Origin: Marasmius tenuissimus
Lineage: Eukaryota; Basidiomycota; Agaricomycetes; Agaricales; Marasmiaceae
Direction: 5' to 3'
DNA: 64,000 nt
Assembly: GCA_029532415.1 (NCBI GenBank)
Contig: JAQOTA010000059.1
Coordinates: 62,001-126,000, forward strand
The notes beneath the pieces are model-generated. The model was not told where the DNA came from. It made no database searches and was given only the letters and a program-made list of their open reading frames with translations. Each line of letters opens with the position of its first letter. Position 1 is the stretch's first letter. Positions 1 through 13,849 of the stretch are shown here, one piece after another. Both the position numbers and the translations under genes were made by a program.

Positions 1-2019
1 GGTTTTCGTATGGGGAACACCGTTCTCAGCGCGAACGACAGGATCTCGCACAGCTTGACAGTGGCAACGAAAGATGAGACGTAGGAGGGCTTGCCGGGGG
101 GCTGTTTGAACGCCTCCTCAGGGTCCTCATTCTCCCAGTACTCGTCGTCGCACTCAATTGGTAGGTCGAGGTCAAAGCTAAATCGCTATCAGCCCGAGAG
201 ATCAACTGAGTAGCGGTGTAGACTTACTCTTCGTCACGTATTGCGGAGGGCCGTCCAAGAACATTGCAAACGAATCTGTCCAGTACCACCAAAACCCTGT
301 GAACTACAACGATCAATACGAACCCTAAAAATTGTCGGAGGCTCGACAGACCAGAATGTCCGCTTTTTCTGTTCATCATCGACTGTCATCTTGTGTCCAT
401 CCACCGTGCGGCGATGTGCTCCCAGCTCGACAGCCCGTCTGATCCCTATCAAGATCGATTCCCGTTATAATGCCGGAGAGCTCTAATAGGCGGGCCTGGG
501 ACTCACCAATACCAATCATATTCCACGAAGAGCTAGGACTAGATGTCCCAAGAATATACATCGCCGTCAGCTATTCAAGGTCCGTCAATGGAGTTGCGGT
601 TATTGAGAACTAAAGGGTGACCTACACAGTGAAACTGAAGCTCGTACAAGCAAGGTGATTTGAACGTGCAAATATGGTGGGACTGAAGTTGCTCAAACCA
701 TCTCCACCCCGCAGACAAGGAGTGGCCGGGTACGGCGAAGGCTCGTTCGTCGCCGGAATACCTAGCACCCAAGGCACAAACCGCTAGGACAACGGCACCA
801 AAGTCGACATTCTCGTAGTGGAATCCGCGCATGATCTTCTGCTTGAAAGTGGGTTCGTGGAGAACTGGCATATGTACGTTGACGTGCCGAAAGTAAAGTG
901 ATACCACAGATACCAGAAGCGAGTTATCTGGGAAAGCAAACGAAAGTTTAGGCTTGTCCGAAGTCTCGCTTTCCCACTATAAAGTTGCGCATTGATCATC
1001 TATGACCAAAGTAAGGTGAAAGCCTACTCACGGGCGGCGGGCACCAGAAGTAGGGACGTTTGTAGTGGGAATGGGAGTGGAAGCCATTGCGGCCAGTGAT
1101 TTCCTGCTTCGCTCCATGTGCACTCTTGAAGATAGCAAACGAACTAGCAGGCCCAAAAAAGCGTTCATGCATGTTGTTGCCAGTAAGAGAAAGCTTTTTA
1201 AGGTCTTCTGCTATTGCGAGATGGAAGAAATCCTCGTCATCCTCCTCAGTAGATGAAGAAGCTTGACCGGGGGACATATGATTGAGCGCCTCAGGGGAAG
1301 AATGATTGCTCGGGCTTAACGAGCGAGGACGCCCGAGAACGTTTGACACGCTAACATCCGTCTGGAATGCTGATCAGGGAACAGATCTGGAACGGAAGAT
1401 TTAGTCTGGTGCAAACCTTTCCCAGCGTGCTCTCCAGACTCTTGACGCGATTCTCGAGCAGAGACATGTAACTTCATATGGTCGTTACCACCAAGCACAA
1501 GGCCCTAGCAAAGCAAAAGGACGAACGAGTTCTTCGGTCCTCTCTTCTATATATTTGGCATTGAGTTGAGCTTCTGGAGGATTGAATTGTGGTGGGAGTC
1601 CTCGCCTTCATCGGTACGTTGTGAGTACATTCCAGGCCGAACGATAGACAATACGTGCATCGTTTGTCCGGTCTCGTTGCACTGTCACCTTTGGATGATA
1701 TTGCTGTGAGTTCTCAGATCGCAGGTTGAGCTCAAATCGGAGCTTACACTTGACTGTGTTGGGGAAATGATCAGTTCAAGCACGCAATCAGAGTCAATAG
1801 AGCACGCACTTTTCTTCCTATTAGTCCATACGCAAACATCTCTTCAACTTCCAGATATCCCAAAGAAAGAAGGTTCGACACTCACCTTCCTGCAACAGCA
1901 ATTAGCTTGATCAACGAAGTTATGATCATCAAGAAAGACTTACTACAAATGTCGCATGCACCCTGTAAACGCTTGTGTCGTCTGTCAGCAGACTCGCTGG
2001 GAGAATCGCTGGAGGACAT
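1..2019 (-). CDS. Zn(2)-Cys(6) fungal-specific transcription factor, C-terminus cut off by window edge
   Basis: Nuclear DNA-binding regulator. The first exon (2019-1944) starts MSSSDSPSESADRR and ends at the CDIC of a zinc cluster. Splicing three tiny exons (1889-1886, 1817-1810, 1753-1748) onto an exon starting at 1688 gives a perfect C-x2-C-x6-C-x9-C-x2-C-x6-C cluster: CDICRRKKIKC, DSATRPDKR, then CTYCLSFGLEC. A heptad-like linker SYMSLLENRVKSLE follows near 1480-1440. Further exons carry the fungal_trans middle homology region: YFRHVNVHMPVLHEPTF, VCALGARYSGDERAF, GWRWFEQLQ, ILGTSSPSSSWNMIGIG and RAVELGAHRR, in the order usual for this family, and the last visible exon (below about 160) still reads through base 1. 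The target genes cannot be told from sequence. The family call is firm; exon joints after 1540 are approximate. Confidence 0.9.
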
Positions 2020-2518
2020 CGTCGTGTAGAGATAGCCTCAGTCGCTGATCATAACCGGGAAACCCGGGGAGAAGATTTATTCAAGCTCAGCCGCAGCGTC
2101 TAATTCTAGTTGGCAGTGCAACTGGAACGGTTCACGGAAAGCGAGGGTATCGGTCCAAGCGGTATTTGTTCTCCGCTATGTTACTTCAACGGTTACTCGT
2201 TATGGGCATGCTCATGAGATTCAATCTACAACATTCATGCGCCCAGAGAATACTATATACATGTTATCCGCGGATAGTGGATCGGTCTGAGGAACCGTGC
2301 GGTTCCCGTGTACTACTATATGTATATGTACAAGACGGACAGCATCTTTGCGTTGACCCAGCTGTGAGCAGGATGTAAGGTCTGGTCCCGGCCGTTGGAT
2401 ACTGAGCGCTGGGCAGTGGTTCCTGTAATGAAGATAACCATCAGAACATACAGCTCAAGTTTTGAACAGAATTCGCAGGACTGACCGCACTGTGAGAACC
2501 CGTCGAGTTTCTTCTATT
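2020..2518. other. intergenic, upstream of the Zn2Cys6 gene
   Basis: This gap lies between the start of the Zn2Cys6 gene and the stop codon of the next minus-strand gene, so it should hold the promoter and 5' leader of the former. The only long plus-strand frame (2166-2378) has no recognisable features. No TATA box or repeat stands out. Confidence 0.5.
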
Positions 2519-3177
2519 CTATTCTTCAGCCTCGACCGCCTCAAATCCTACCCAGATCGTCTCTGAACAGCAGTCGCACCCAATCAAATGGATATCCTTC
2601 TCCATATCACCTTCAGTGATCCGGTAAAGCCCACCACATCGACAAGGATACTTCCATGCCTCACTGTCCTCGTCGAACTCCTCTAGAGACACTAGCTGGG
2701 CTGGTCTTGAGCTGGTATACGAGCGATTCCTCACATCGAGGCGACTGTCATATGCTTTCCGAGATTCGGCAGAGTAAAGTGTGACAAAGGCGGTCTTAAT
2801 AGTCGCGATGTCCACAACAGGTGGTGTCGAGTTCCCGGCTGCAGTTCTGCTGGCGGATTTGTCGGGGTGATTGACCAGCAGTGCACAATGATAGGCCGCC
2901 TTTATCTCTTCTGCAGAGCAAGTTCTGGGGACAGAAAGAACCTGATAGTAATCGACACGAGCGTTGGGGTCCAGCGTGATCGATAAAATTGTGAACGTCC
3001 AATTCCAAAGAGTATCAAAGCTCCGCCGCGGACGAAGATGTGACCTGTAGATGAGGAGAAAAAAGTGTTACCAGGTGGGGTGACAAAGAGAAGTGCGGTC
3101 GGTACCGTGCCCAGGCTTCGGCGGAACGGTCCGGCGGGACCGTGACAGTAATATTTTTGTCTCCTCTCTCTGACACC

Positions 3178-3179
<2 letters not shown>
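2519..3179 (-). CDS. DPH4: diphthamide biosynthesis protein 4 (J domain + CSL zinc finger)
   Basis: Dph4 (DNAJC24) is a cytosolic J-protein that acts in the first steps of diphthamide formation on translation elongation factor 2. The J domain reads ARVDYYQVLSVPRTCSAEEI, then AAYHCALLVNHPDKS with the HPD tripeptide, then TIKTAFVTLYSAESRKAYD. The C-terminal DPH-type metal-binding domain shows YPCRCGGLYRI and LIGCDCCSETIWV, i.e. a CxC and a CxxC pair. The longer exon is 3044-2519. No ATG lies in frame within it; the best model adds exon 3179-3106 through a 61-nt intron (3105-3045) in matching phase, giving 199 aa with about 50 residues before the J domain. That start overlaps the start of the divergent tRNA synthetase gene. 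The family is clear; the N-terminus is uncertain. Confidence 0.85.
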
Positions 3180-4600
<1,421 letters not shown>

Positions 4601-4757
4601 ACAATTAAGATACTTTCGTTTTAGACCCAGCGAAATACAATGAGCAGGTATATATGATATGAAGACAACAGAAAAACTAATACCAGAGAAATGTGGGTGC
4701 TAGTTATACAAAGATGATCAAGAAAATATAGATCCTCCATCCGATTCTCGACAGAAA

Positions 4758-7700
4758 CTAGTATGGCCCGAAACTCGTCAAAGCCATTCCGCCAATCCAC
4801 GCCATCTCCATGACCGCCATTCCTATTGGGGTGAGCTTGACCTGGTGCATCTTGTTCCCTTGCTCTCCCCATTCCTCTGCGACCGTGCCCTTCGGAAGTG
4901 GATTCAGAACAGTGCACAGGCCAAGCGCTACCAGGCCTTCTGGATCGAACTCCACGCCAGCTTCTCTGGAGTAACACGCACCCAAGACAAAATCCAGCGC
5001 TGCGCCGTGGAATTCCTCGCTGGTGCTGGCCCAACTCGCCCTTCGCCGACCGAGCATGGTGTGAAATTCATCCGAGATGGAGAATGGCATCTGTCGGAAA
5101 GCTTCCTCCAAAGGCCCATTGACTGCCAGCCCTTCTTCTGGCATGCGCACACCAGAGCCCTGGAGATCCGCATAGCTGACCTGGCGAGCGATGACAAGGA
5201 ACGCTGGTAGAAGGATGTTCTTGTCATCCCAAGGTTTAGACTCGTTCGACGAAGTCGAGGATATCCTGGACGCGAGTTTGTGCCGACTGCGACTGCTGGC
5301 GACACTGCTTGTCCCAACTTTGTCTCCCTTCCCATTTGTGGAGGAACTTTTCCCTCCCTTGACACTAGCGTTGCTCATCTTGTTCTCCGGATCATCCTTG
5401 GGATCTATAGCCTTGTAACACACCAATAAAAACTTCCTTCTCTCCAAGGGCACATGAGGCCGCGCGAACGGAAAATTCCTCTGCGAAATGTGGTCCGTAT
5501 CACCTGGCCACAGCGGGAGAAGCATGTAGAGTGCGTCAGGTGGGATATTCTCAAAAACGTCTCTCTTCTTCCTCACTCCGCCTTTCCCAAGCCCCGCATT
5601 GGGAGGAAGTGTTGAAGCCCCATTCTTCCTTTTCGCGGGTTTTCCCTGAGACTTGGTAAACGACCTATCCCGAGGGGTCGATGGTAACAGTCCAACGTCC
5701 TTGAACGACATGTTCAAGTTGTCCACAACCTTCTTCTGCTGCTCTTGCTTGCCGCGAGGCTCGAAAGTCATCCAAGGTGGGTCGAAAGGCTGCACTGGAT
5801 CGATCCCGAAAAGTCCTCCCTGGGTAGAACGATTACCCCGTGAGCGTAGTCGATCAAACAAGCCCAGCCCAGATCGATTCTCGTTCTGGGAAGGAGGGGG
5901 TAAACGCGATCGTCCAGGTTCATTGAAGTACATGGCACTGTATGTTTCCCGATGAGGGGTACGAAATGCCAGCTTGGGAGATTCATCGTCCGTATCGATG
6001 TCGTGGTCGTCGGTATCGTCTTCGTGGCCAGACATCGAGGTATCGCCAGTCGAGCTGGAGTAGCTGGAGGAAGAGGTTGGGTTGAGATCACGGTCGTCTT
6101 GGGAGTCGTAGCTCTCGTCATCCGTGGGTCGTTTATAGCTCAAGGACGATATAGAACTAGAAGATGGCCCAGCCTTCAGCTCACCAACGAGGGGAGGTGG
6201 TGACGCGTCGGATGGAGTACCCGGAGACGGCGGTCGTATCTCAGGAGAGAGACTGTCTGTGGGGGCTGTGGTCGAAGGAGGGAGTAAAGGCGGTGTGGAT
6301 ACAATCGGATCTTTGGGGGTGGATTGCTCCTTCTTCTTTCCTTTGCTGCTGCTACCGACCGCAGTAGCGCTCACGCTCTTGCTCCTCCTGCGGTTCGAGT
6401 TCTCAGATGGAGCCGGAGCACTGGCGACCGCACTCTTTCTCCTGCCTTGGTTTCCACGCCGATCATCGTCGCCACCTTGCAGCAAACCGTGTTCAGCCAG
6501 CATTTTGGTGGTTGTTGTGCTAGTGAAGGCCTCTTGCACCTTCCTGGGCGCAAGCAATATCACTCGCGCCGTGCCCCTCTGTGTTGGCGTCGATGGCATT
6601 ATACTGCCGGCAACGCTTCTGGCCCCAATAGTTGCGGGAGTATGAGGTCGTTTGGTTGCAGTGGAGCTGGCGGTGGTATAGGTCGACGAAGAGACCCTTT
6701 CTGAGTGGCCTGAAGCCGGAGGGGCTTTGTAATAACGAGTCAACGAAAAGGCGAGTGCCTTGGAATGCTTATGGACAATGACTGGCGGATGTTGGAGGTC
6801 TCGTCTTCTGGGCTCAACTTTTGTGTGCTTCCGGGTGCTTCGAACAGAGAGACGTTGCTGGGGTCCTTTGCCGGTAGGTTCTGCTACAAAAAAAATAATT
6901 ATTTGACCATTCGGAAAAAGTGCGCTTGAAGAACTCACCAGAAGAAGTGCGGACCAGTTCTTCCCTCACAACGTTGAAGTGACCCACAAGGTCATTGTGC
7001 CAAACCTCCTGTGTGCCCACCGCCATGCCTCGCCAATTCTCCGGTGCCCGCCGTTCCCGCTCCTTGGCACGTTCCTTCGCTTTGGCACGCTTCCTCTCTT
7101 TCTCCTTATCCCTCTCCTTCTCCTTCTCCTCGCCTGAGCCTGCGATGGAGGCTGTCGAGCTTTGGCTCTCATCGTCCTCCTCAGCCTTCCCCCCTGCTTC
7201 GCCTTCGTTCTTATTGTCTACATCTGGAATCCTCCTGAAGCACCATTCCTTTCTCTGGTCCTTATAGCCCTCTCCGCCCCATCTCACTAGTCCCTTCGCA
7301 AAAGAATCGTCGTAAACGAACATGCTCCCTCCGTTGATACGTTCTCCAGCTCCTCCTTCGCCGCTACCAGTACTGACGGCCGAGTGCCTTCTGGGAAGGG
7401 CCCAAGTGTTCCACCATCTGGGAGTCCTCGAGCCCGAAGCTGTCGAGGGTGTCAATGATGGTCTGCGGGCTATAAACTCGGTGAACTGTGAATGGGAATT
7501 GACAGCGGTCGAAGTAGTCGATGCTGAGATGGGCGCATCCGAGAATGATGTTATCCCTTGCGTAATGTACGCGAGGTCAAAACCAAAGTCGTCTGCTGGT
7601 GGTGATTGGGATGATGAAGCGGCAGGTGCTGATTGGGGTGGGGGAAGCGGTGTTCTAGGATCTACTGATTGTGTGGGTGGTACGGAAGGCGGGCTCTTGT

Positions 7701-8678
7701 TTCTAGCGGTATTGTCGAAGGAGAATGAGGAAGAAAATATGATGGGTGGAGGCGAAGGGTCGACCGCAGATTGTGGGGTGCGCTGGCTTGTACTATCTAG
7801 TACAGTTGGTGTTCGAAGACCGTTGTCGAGACTTTTGCTAGGTCTTCTGAGAGTTGCGACGCTTGCTTCACGGTCTCTACCCTGATATGAACCATTTTCT
7901 GAAGCCGTAGGGGTCGATGAAGGGCTACCATTGCCAACATTGAGTATTGCGGGTCCCGGAAGGCTGCCTCTGCGCCATGCCCGCAAGTCGGCTGCACTCG
8001 GTAGGTGTCCTTCAGTGATTGAAGTCAGACCATCTGCTTCGCTTCTACCGCCTATTCTCGACATTTCATGAGCGCTCCGGTCCATGTCGTCGTCGTCATC
8101 GTAGTCGAAACCAAAATCATCATCACTGCTGAACTCGACCTGCTGACGGTCCTCGTTGGACATCGCAGATGTCGACCGAGAGTGTGATGGAGAAAGATCT
8201 GGAGAGTACCTCGCTGAGCGTGTTGGGTTTGGTGAATCGCTATTGCGGTCATGATTCTCTTCATCATCCTCGCCGTCGCGCGTCTTCCTGGTGCTGTGAT
8301 ACCGATGGTGAGCCGGGCCTGTTCGTCCATAAGATACTACATCATACCAAGAACAAGAGAAAAATATCACTCACCAATCACGCTAGGCCTTGGTGTTACA
8401 TCTATGTGTGGTGGGATGTCTTGTTCTGAAGTATGAGACGACGTCGACGATGTCGAAGGGTCTCGTGAGGTCGTTGCATTCCCGAATGAGAAAGTATTGA
8501 GTGCATTATGGGTATAATCGTCCTCTCGACGTTCGTACGTCCCACTCATCGAGGTGAACGGTGATGGTGGGACCTGGAGTTGCTGACCGTCGCGTGCAAA
8601 CTTTGCGGCTATCATAGTCACCGTCACAGTCGAATCTTTGGAACTTTTTCTCACTGTACTCAACGTCGCTGGGAACAT
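4758..8678 (-). CDS. large Ser/Pro-rich protein of unknown function, basidiomycete type
   Basis: Exons 8678-8375, 8318-6939 and 6883-4758 join in phase through 55-56 nt introns and give 1269 aa. I do not recognise a named domain. The N-terminal two thirds is low-complexity Ser/Pro/Asp with an acidic run (FGFDYDDDDDMD) and a charged stretch of KEKERDKEKERKRAKAKERA type that may be a single alpha-helix. Three blocks look folded: FVYDDSFAKGLVRWGGEGYK with WCFRRIPD, then NWRGMAVGTQEVWHNDLVGHF; MTFEPRGK with VVDNLNMSFKDVGLLPSTP; and the C-terminus from DALYMLLPLWPGDTD through FLLVCYKAID to LPAFLVIARQVSYADLQGSG and the final SFGPY. A start at ATG 8678 is chosen; other in-frame ATGs lie nearby. The C-terminal 300 residues probably hold the function. 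Confidence 0.8.
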
Positions 8679-10296
8679 CGAAGGGAGAGAAGAAGAAGCA
8701 GGAAAATCAGGTCTGTGAGGCCGATAAAAATACAAAGCTATCTCATTTAGGTCGACAGGAAAACAAGCACTCCTCCTAACAAGACACAAGGGCATTATAC
8801 CTATTAGCCGATGCCGACCTTTCACATTTACACTGCCTTGAGCGCTCTTCCGGGTTTCCAGTGACCGTCTCCGGGCATTCCTCTTGCTTTCGGATGAATG
8901 ATTCAGATTCTGAAACCCAAGAACAAGAGTCCCGCTACCTGCAGTCCCGCCGAACCCCGCCTTCTTCGACTCCTAGCTTGACGACATTACCGTATATGTT
9001 CTCAAGGCTCAAGGCCCGACGAAGTGGTCGACATTTTTGTCATTATCTGAATGTCATCCAGGAAGTCTTTTCAGTCAACTTATACCATTTTGGTTCCTGG
9101 AAGGCCCCCGAAGCACATTTTTCAGCCTCTGGAGTCGCCACGGTGCCCGGATCGGGTTCGCTTTCACTTGGATGTGAGCGCATCTCTCTCCAACACAACT
9201 CCCGTAGATGGGGTGGTCGGAGAGATGTCGACGAACTGACGCGACCTGCTCCGACGGAGAAGGACAGTTTCAGACTCAATGGTGGCTTGCACTTGTCGGA
9301 AGGCAGGAGACCGGCAGCAGAGGTTCCAACTTGGCAATGTCGTCGCCACAGGTGAGAGCTAGCAGATACTGCTCAGTCATGATGCGGAGAACACGATAAA
9401 GAATCAGTGTTTGTCCAGGCGATACAGTTCTTCTAGGTGCCAAACCCCCAAAGGTTCGATCAACTCTATGTGCTCACCCTCCCTTTACCTGCTCCCGCTC
9501 AGTGTCACAGCTCATCGTCAGCCCAACAACAGCGCCACTTTGGACCCACTCGGTTTGATCGGTTTTGCTACTTTTGTGGGATTCTTTCCCTTCGAGGTGC
9601 CCCAGACGAATGCACAAGCGTGCAGGGATGGTTGATTGTCTTGGACTCTCTCTACTACGGCAATCGACGCAAACTTTCATATCGCAAACGACCGGTTACG
9701 CAGGGACTTTCAGGTCAACCTTCCATTCCCATCACGTAGAGACAGTATGGAATGGCCTGCGACACTGGTATCCTACGGCCCTCTCCGTAGCCAACGTACG
9801 ACCTCGGTGGCATTCCTGTTTCAGAAACCGTACAGTCGCAGTAATCAGAGGTCCGCAGCCCGCGACGGGTCGTCCACCAACTGCGGTTATCAGTCCTCCG
9901 TGCACGGTGGGCACGCGGGAGATCTCGTCCCTACTCAGTCTTATCCACAACTCGTAATCCTAGAACTCACGAATATCCTTGGTACCGGTTCCCTTCAGTC
10001 TCTTCAGGTTAGCTCAGATCGCCTTCCATTGAAAGCAACAAACCACCCACGGTCCCTCGCTCATCTTCTCACTTGTGTATGAAAGACGAGGCTGACCTTC
10101 TGATGTGGGCCGGAGGACTCGCCAGGCCATGCAATTCGGGTCCTCAATGTTCAAAGAATCTGTTTGATTAACAAATATGTGTCTAGGTCATATATCCATG
10201 AACATGAGGGTAGAAACAATCCCGAAATAAAGAAAAGCTCAATATATACGTGTAACGTGTGAAGTGTGAAGGAGACCACGGTCTGAGAGTGGTCAA
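8679..10296. other. intergenic, with weak coding-like plus-strand frames
   Basis: No family is recognisable here. Plus-strand frames at about 8895-9180 (starting MNDSDSETQEQESRYLQ) and 9051-9239 (TILVPGRPPKHIFQPLESP...) have a protein-like composition, and a plausible donor (gtgaga) follows at about 9352. I could not chain them into a gene. They may be an orphan or decayed gene, or chance. Confidence 0.3.
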
Positions 10297-13201
10297 CTAC
10301 ATCGGTGTCGTACCCCTCCGTTGCCTCAGTTCATACTCATCGTCGTTATCGTCGCTAGCCATCGAACGCGCACGGATGGGTTGTGCACGAACAGGCTCCG
10401 CGAAATGCTCTCGTAATCTGTCTGTGGCTTGTCGTTGCACCTGCAAGGAATAGCGTCAGTCACAAACACACGTACACGACGACGGAAGTCCCTGAGAAAC
10501 TCACCTCGGTAGCAACAGTCCTCCCGACCTGGATGAGAGGTCCCGCTAACCCCAATTGGAGCACAACGTATGCAGCTCCAGCCAACCCAACCAACATCAC
10601 AAAGTACAAAGGATTGAACAACAACATCATAGCCTCGTTCCATCCCAGCACAACCAACACACCGTACATCCAAACTGGGATATGTGCGATACTCGAGACT
10701 GTGCTCCGTTTAGCCTCGACGTAATAAGCATCGGCATCCTTTCGGAATTTGTTGGTGATGTCGAGCGTCTTAGTCTCCGAGAGCACTGTCAACGATCCGT
10801 TGAAATCGTATTCTTCCGAAGTGCCTGAAGTATCGGCTGCAGCAGTAGTCGCGTCGTCAGGAAGCGTGTATTCTAATGACGAGTCCACTGGCTTGATCTT
10901 CGCGTATAGTGGAATGAGGTCGAGCGTCTAAGTGGATCGAACTTGGTCAGTGCCAAGAGAGGATAACCGGCAGGGCAATATCGTACATCATCTTTGGCTT
11001 TCTTGAAGGCACCGTCGATATCATCTCCAGGCTGCCAGACTCGCGGGACTCCGTGTTCGTCGTATCGGAATCGCTCCTCGAAGTGGGCACGGAGTTTGCC
11101 CAGAATAACGGCCTCGGCGGTCTGCTCGTCAATCTTGGCTCGCAATGCTTGCCATGCACGACGACGAAGGGTGGCAATTGCTAGTGTGTTCTCCTCATCC
11201 GTACAGTTGAAGCCTGGGTAGATGGAAAACAAGGTCAGAGAGATATAGTCTGAAAGGAATCATACGAGGCTCACTTCGAGCTTTGGTAAGGTAAGATGAC
11301 TCCGTCTTTTGAAGCGTTTCCGCGAAGGTAGTCAACACGGTATCCCACATATTCGGAGCAGCTTTATGCAGAGCTACTTCGACCGGCTCTGAGATTTGCT
11401 TCTTCAAGTTACGCTGTATCGGAACTGTCAGCATCCGAGCCATGGCCATCCAATAGCACCAGACATACCTCGATGGCGTTGATCATCTTCTTTGTCTCAT
11501 CCTTCCTACACTGGTCGGCAACGCTCTTCACCTCCTCCTTGAGGAGCTCCAGCTCGTCTTCCCAACTCCATTGTGCAGACTCAGGGTCAACAACAGCCTC
11601 CATTGCGCCCTCGGTGAACCTTTGTTCACATTTGATCTTGGCCTTACTGACGACGACAGCAAAGTCGTAGTCATCACCCTTCAACCCACTCAAGATATCC
11701 TGCTTGAAAGTGCTGAGGCACGACTTGTGCAGGTTCTTGAGCTGACCAAGGAACAACGGCGAAAGAGTCGCGTCGATGGAAGAAAGGAGGTCGGCGCGTT
11801 TGCGCTTGTAGACTCCTTGATGATACCGGGAGGCGTCTCTATCGTAGTTCGTCAAAGCCAGGGTTCTCCAATTCCTCATCATTTCGCCCAGTCCTTCAAC
11901 GACTTTGCCCGCCTCGATAGGTCGCTTCTGCGATTTCGCCTGTTCGTTGAACTCGGCCAACGCCACAGCAGAGATTTCATCGCATCGGAATTGAGCGAGT
12001 AACTCTTGTTGTGTTGGCAAATCCAGGTCCTTATTCGTTTGGACCTGTTCCCAAATTGTCTCCATATAGAACGCGACACCATCTGCGGGAATACGTTTGT
12101 GATACGCGGGTTTGAAGACATAGTCGGGGTCTTGTTTGTCCACGAAACGGTTACGGAGTTGCTTCACCTCGGCCTCGAATTTGTCAGGTACGAGAATCTT
12201 ATGAGGGAGGGTAGTGAAAGCGAGGTCGAAATAGTCGCTCAGTTGCGCGAGTTCCAAGTCCTTGGGCTTCGATAGTGAGTCCCAGATTCGTTGTATATCG
12301 GCAGTAAGAGTAGCCTTGAGGTTGGCGAGGGGCGTTTGGCCTATGTGATCACGGATGACGAAGAGAAGTAGAGTACGTCCAGTTGTACTGCACAAAGGGG
12401 TCAGCACCTCGAGAAGAGAGCGATATGTCAAAGAACTCACCCATCAAGGGATTTCTTCCCAAACAGCCCAAGGTTAACCTCCATAACCGTCTTGAGGAGG
12501 CCCATGTTGGCACCCTGGTACAGACCAACTTGGTGTTCCCATAAATTGATAAGTAAAACTTCTGACGATGCAAGCGAGAATAAGGCCGATTTCCGTTCGA
12601 AGTCCTGCAACGTTGTTAGAGGACACGCAAAATAGCGAACTTGGGCCACCGCCGTACCTGGTCTTCACCGCGCTCTCTTCCGTCAGTACCTTCAACGTCC
12701 ATGACCATGACATTCATGTTTTGTCCCCGGCACATCCAGATACCTATCAGTGAGCTGAGTCACCGTTCAAACCCATTAAAGGCTAAGTCTCCGTACCCTT
12801 CGTGGTCTGTTGCCGTTTCGTCTCGTCCATAACGTCAAAGCTCGTGCCAAACAGTCGGTTCAGCAGAGTACCTAGGGAGGCATTGGTGAGCACTTTCCTC
12901 TAGCTAAGCCAATGCACGGAACCTCCACCCACTCTTTCCAGTCGACTGTGATCCAAAGACGGCAACAATGTCATACGAAAACCCACTGTCCCGTAACCCC
13001 CATCGCTCAATTTGAGCTCCCAATTCCGGTCTAGAAGAGCCTGCTTCAGAGTTCTGGTCGGAAAATGACTTGGAAGCTGAGCACATACGTGAATCTCTTC
13101 TCCTCGTCGACAATTTGAATTCTCTCTGACAGGGAGTGGTTTCCGTTCAGTTGTGGTCTCGCCTGCCCATTAACATGGTTTTGGCTCAGCACTGCTGCCA
13201 T
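10297..13201 (-). CDS. SEY1: Sey1/RHD3 family dynamin-like GTPase (ER fusion)
   Basis: Sey1 (fungal counterpart of atlastin) drives homotypic fusion of ER tubules. The start ATG at 13201 gives [17 protein letters not shown], then [11 protein letters not shown] and [19 protein letters not shown]. The P-loop is GSQSTGKST, split by an intron inside the Ser codon. Next come [29 protein letters not shown] (switch I) and [19 protein letters not shown] (G3). [15 protein letters not shown] carries the IRDH that serves as G4. A long helical middle (from 12440 to about 11000) follows. Near the C-terminus two close hydrophobic segments, [20 protein letters not shown] and [18 protein letters not shown], form the ER hairpin. 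The last exon ends [10 protein letters not shown] count eight introns; all joints preserve family motifs. Confidence 0.95.
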
Positions 13202-13849
13202 CTCCTAGGAATAGAAGGGGTGGTATAAGATTAAGAAGACAAGATTAGGGAACCAGGTCGAGTGGAAGTACAGTGTATAGGGATGGTGGAAAAAGTTGGA
13301 GGGAGAATGGGATGCGCACACGTGGTTCTGTCTGGCCCTGAGCTTGGACCACCACCGTCACATTTGGCGGGCTGCCTTGTTGCAGCCACGCTTCAGCTCC
13401 ATTGGCATTACCGCCCCCAAACGTGTAAAGCAATGGGTATACAGCTTTATGTATCTACTGTTCGGCGTGCATGCAGGACCATAACTCGTCTGCTACGAAG
13501 CGGCGGCCGCCAACAATTCACTGAAGCCGACGCGCGTCGCAACTTTTTCTCGTCGAACAGACCTTACTTTTACGAGATTCATTTTCTACGCACTCGTCGC
13601 CAGAATCAACGATACCTGGAGTTAGAGCGTGCAGACGGGGAGGTAGGATTCAATCTGGGCTGCAAAGACACATCGAGCATTCCGTGATATGCTGGCACGG
13701 CGAACTTTCTTGTATGGAGTACGCCGAGTCTGAATCCTCCAAGCGAGATGAAGCGAGATGAAGTCGAACTGGATAAAGCATGATACCGGAATATGTACCG
13801 AATAACTTATCTTACACACAATCGCCACCAAAAAGGTCAGGAACAAGGA
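13202..13849. other. intergenic, upstream of SEY1
   Basis: This gap lies between the SEY1 start and the stop codon of the next minus-strand gene. It holds the SEY1 promoter and the dehydrogenase 3' end. A 10-bp unit (aagcgagatg) is repeated twice in tandem near 13741-13763. No coding frame is convincing. Confidence 0.5.

Noticed and set aside
5952..7885. Long plus-strand frames opposite the large unknown protein
   Set aside because: They are antisense shadows of a Ser/Pro/Asp-rich minus-strand gene whose exons splice cleanly.
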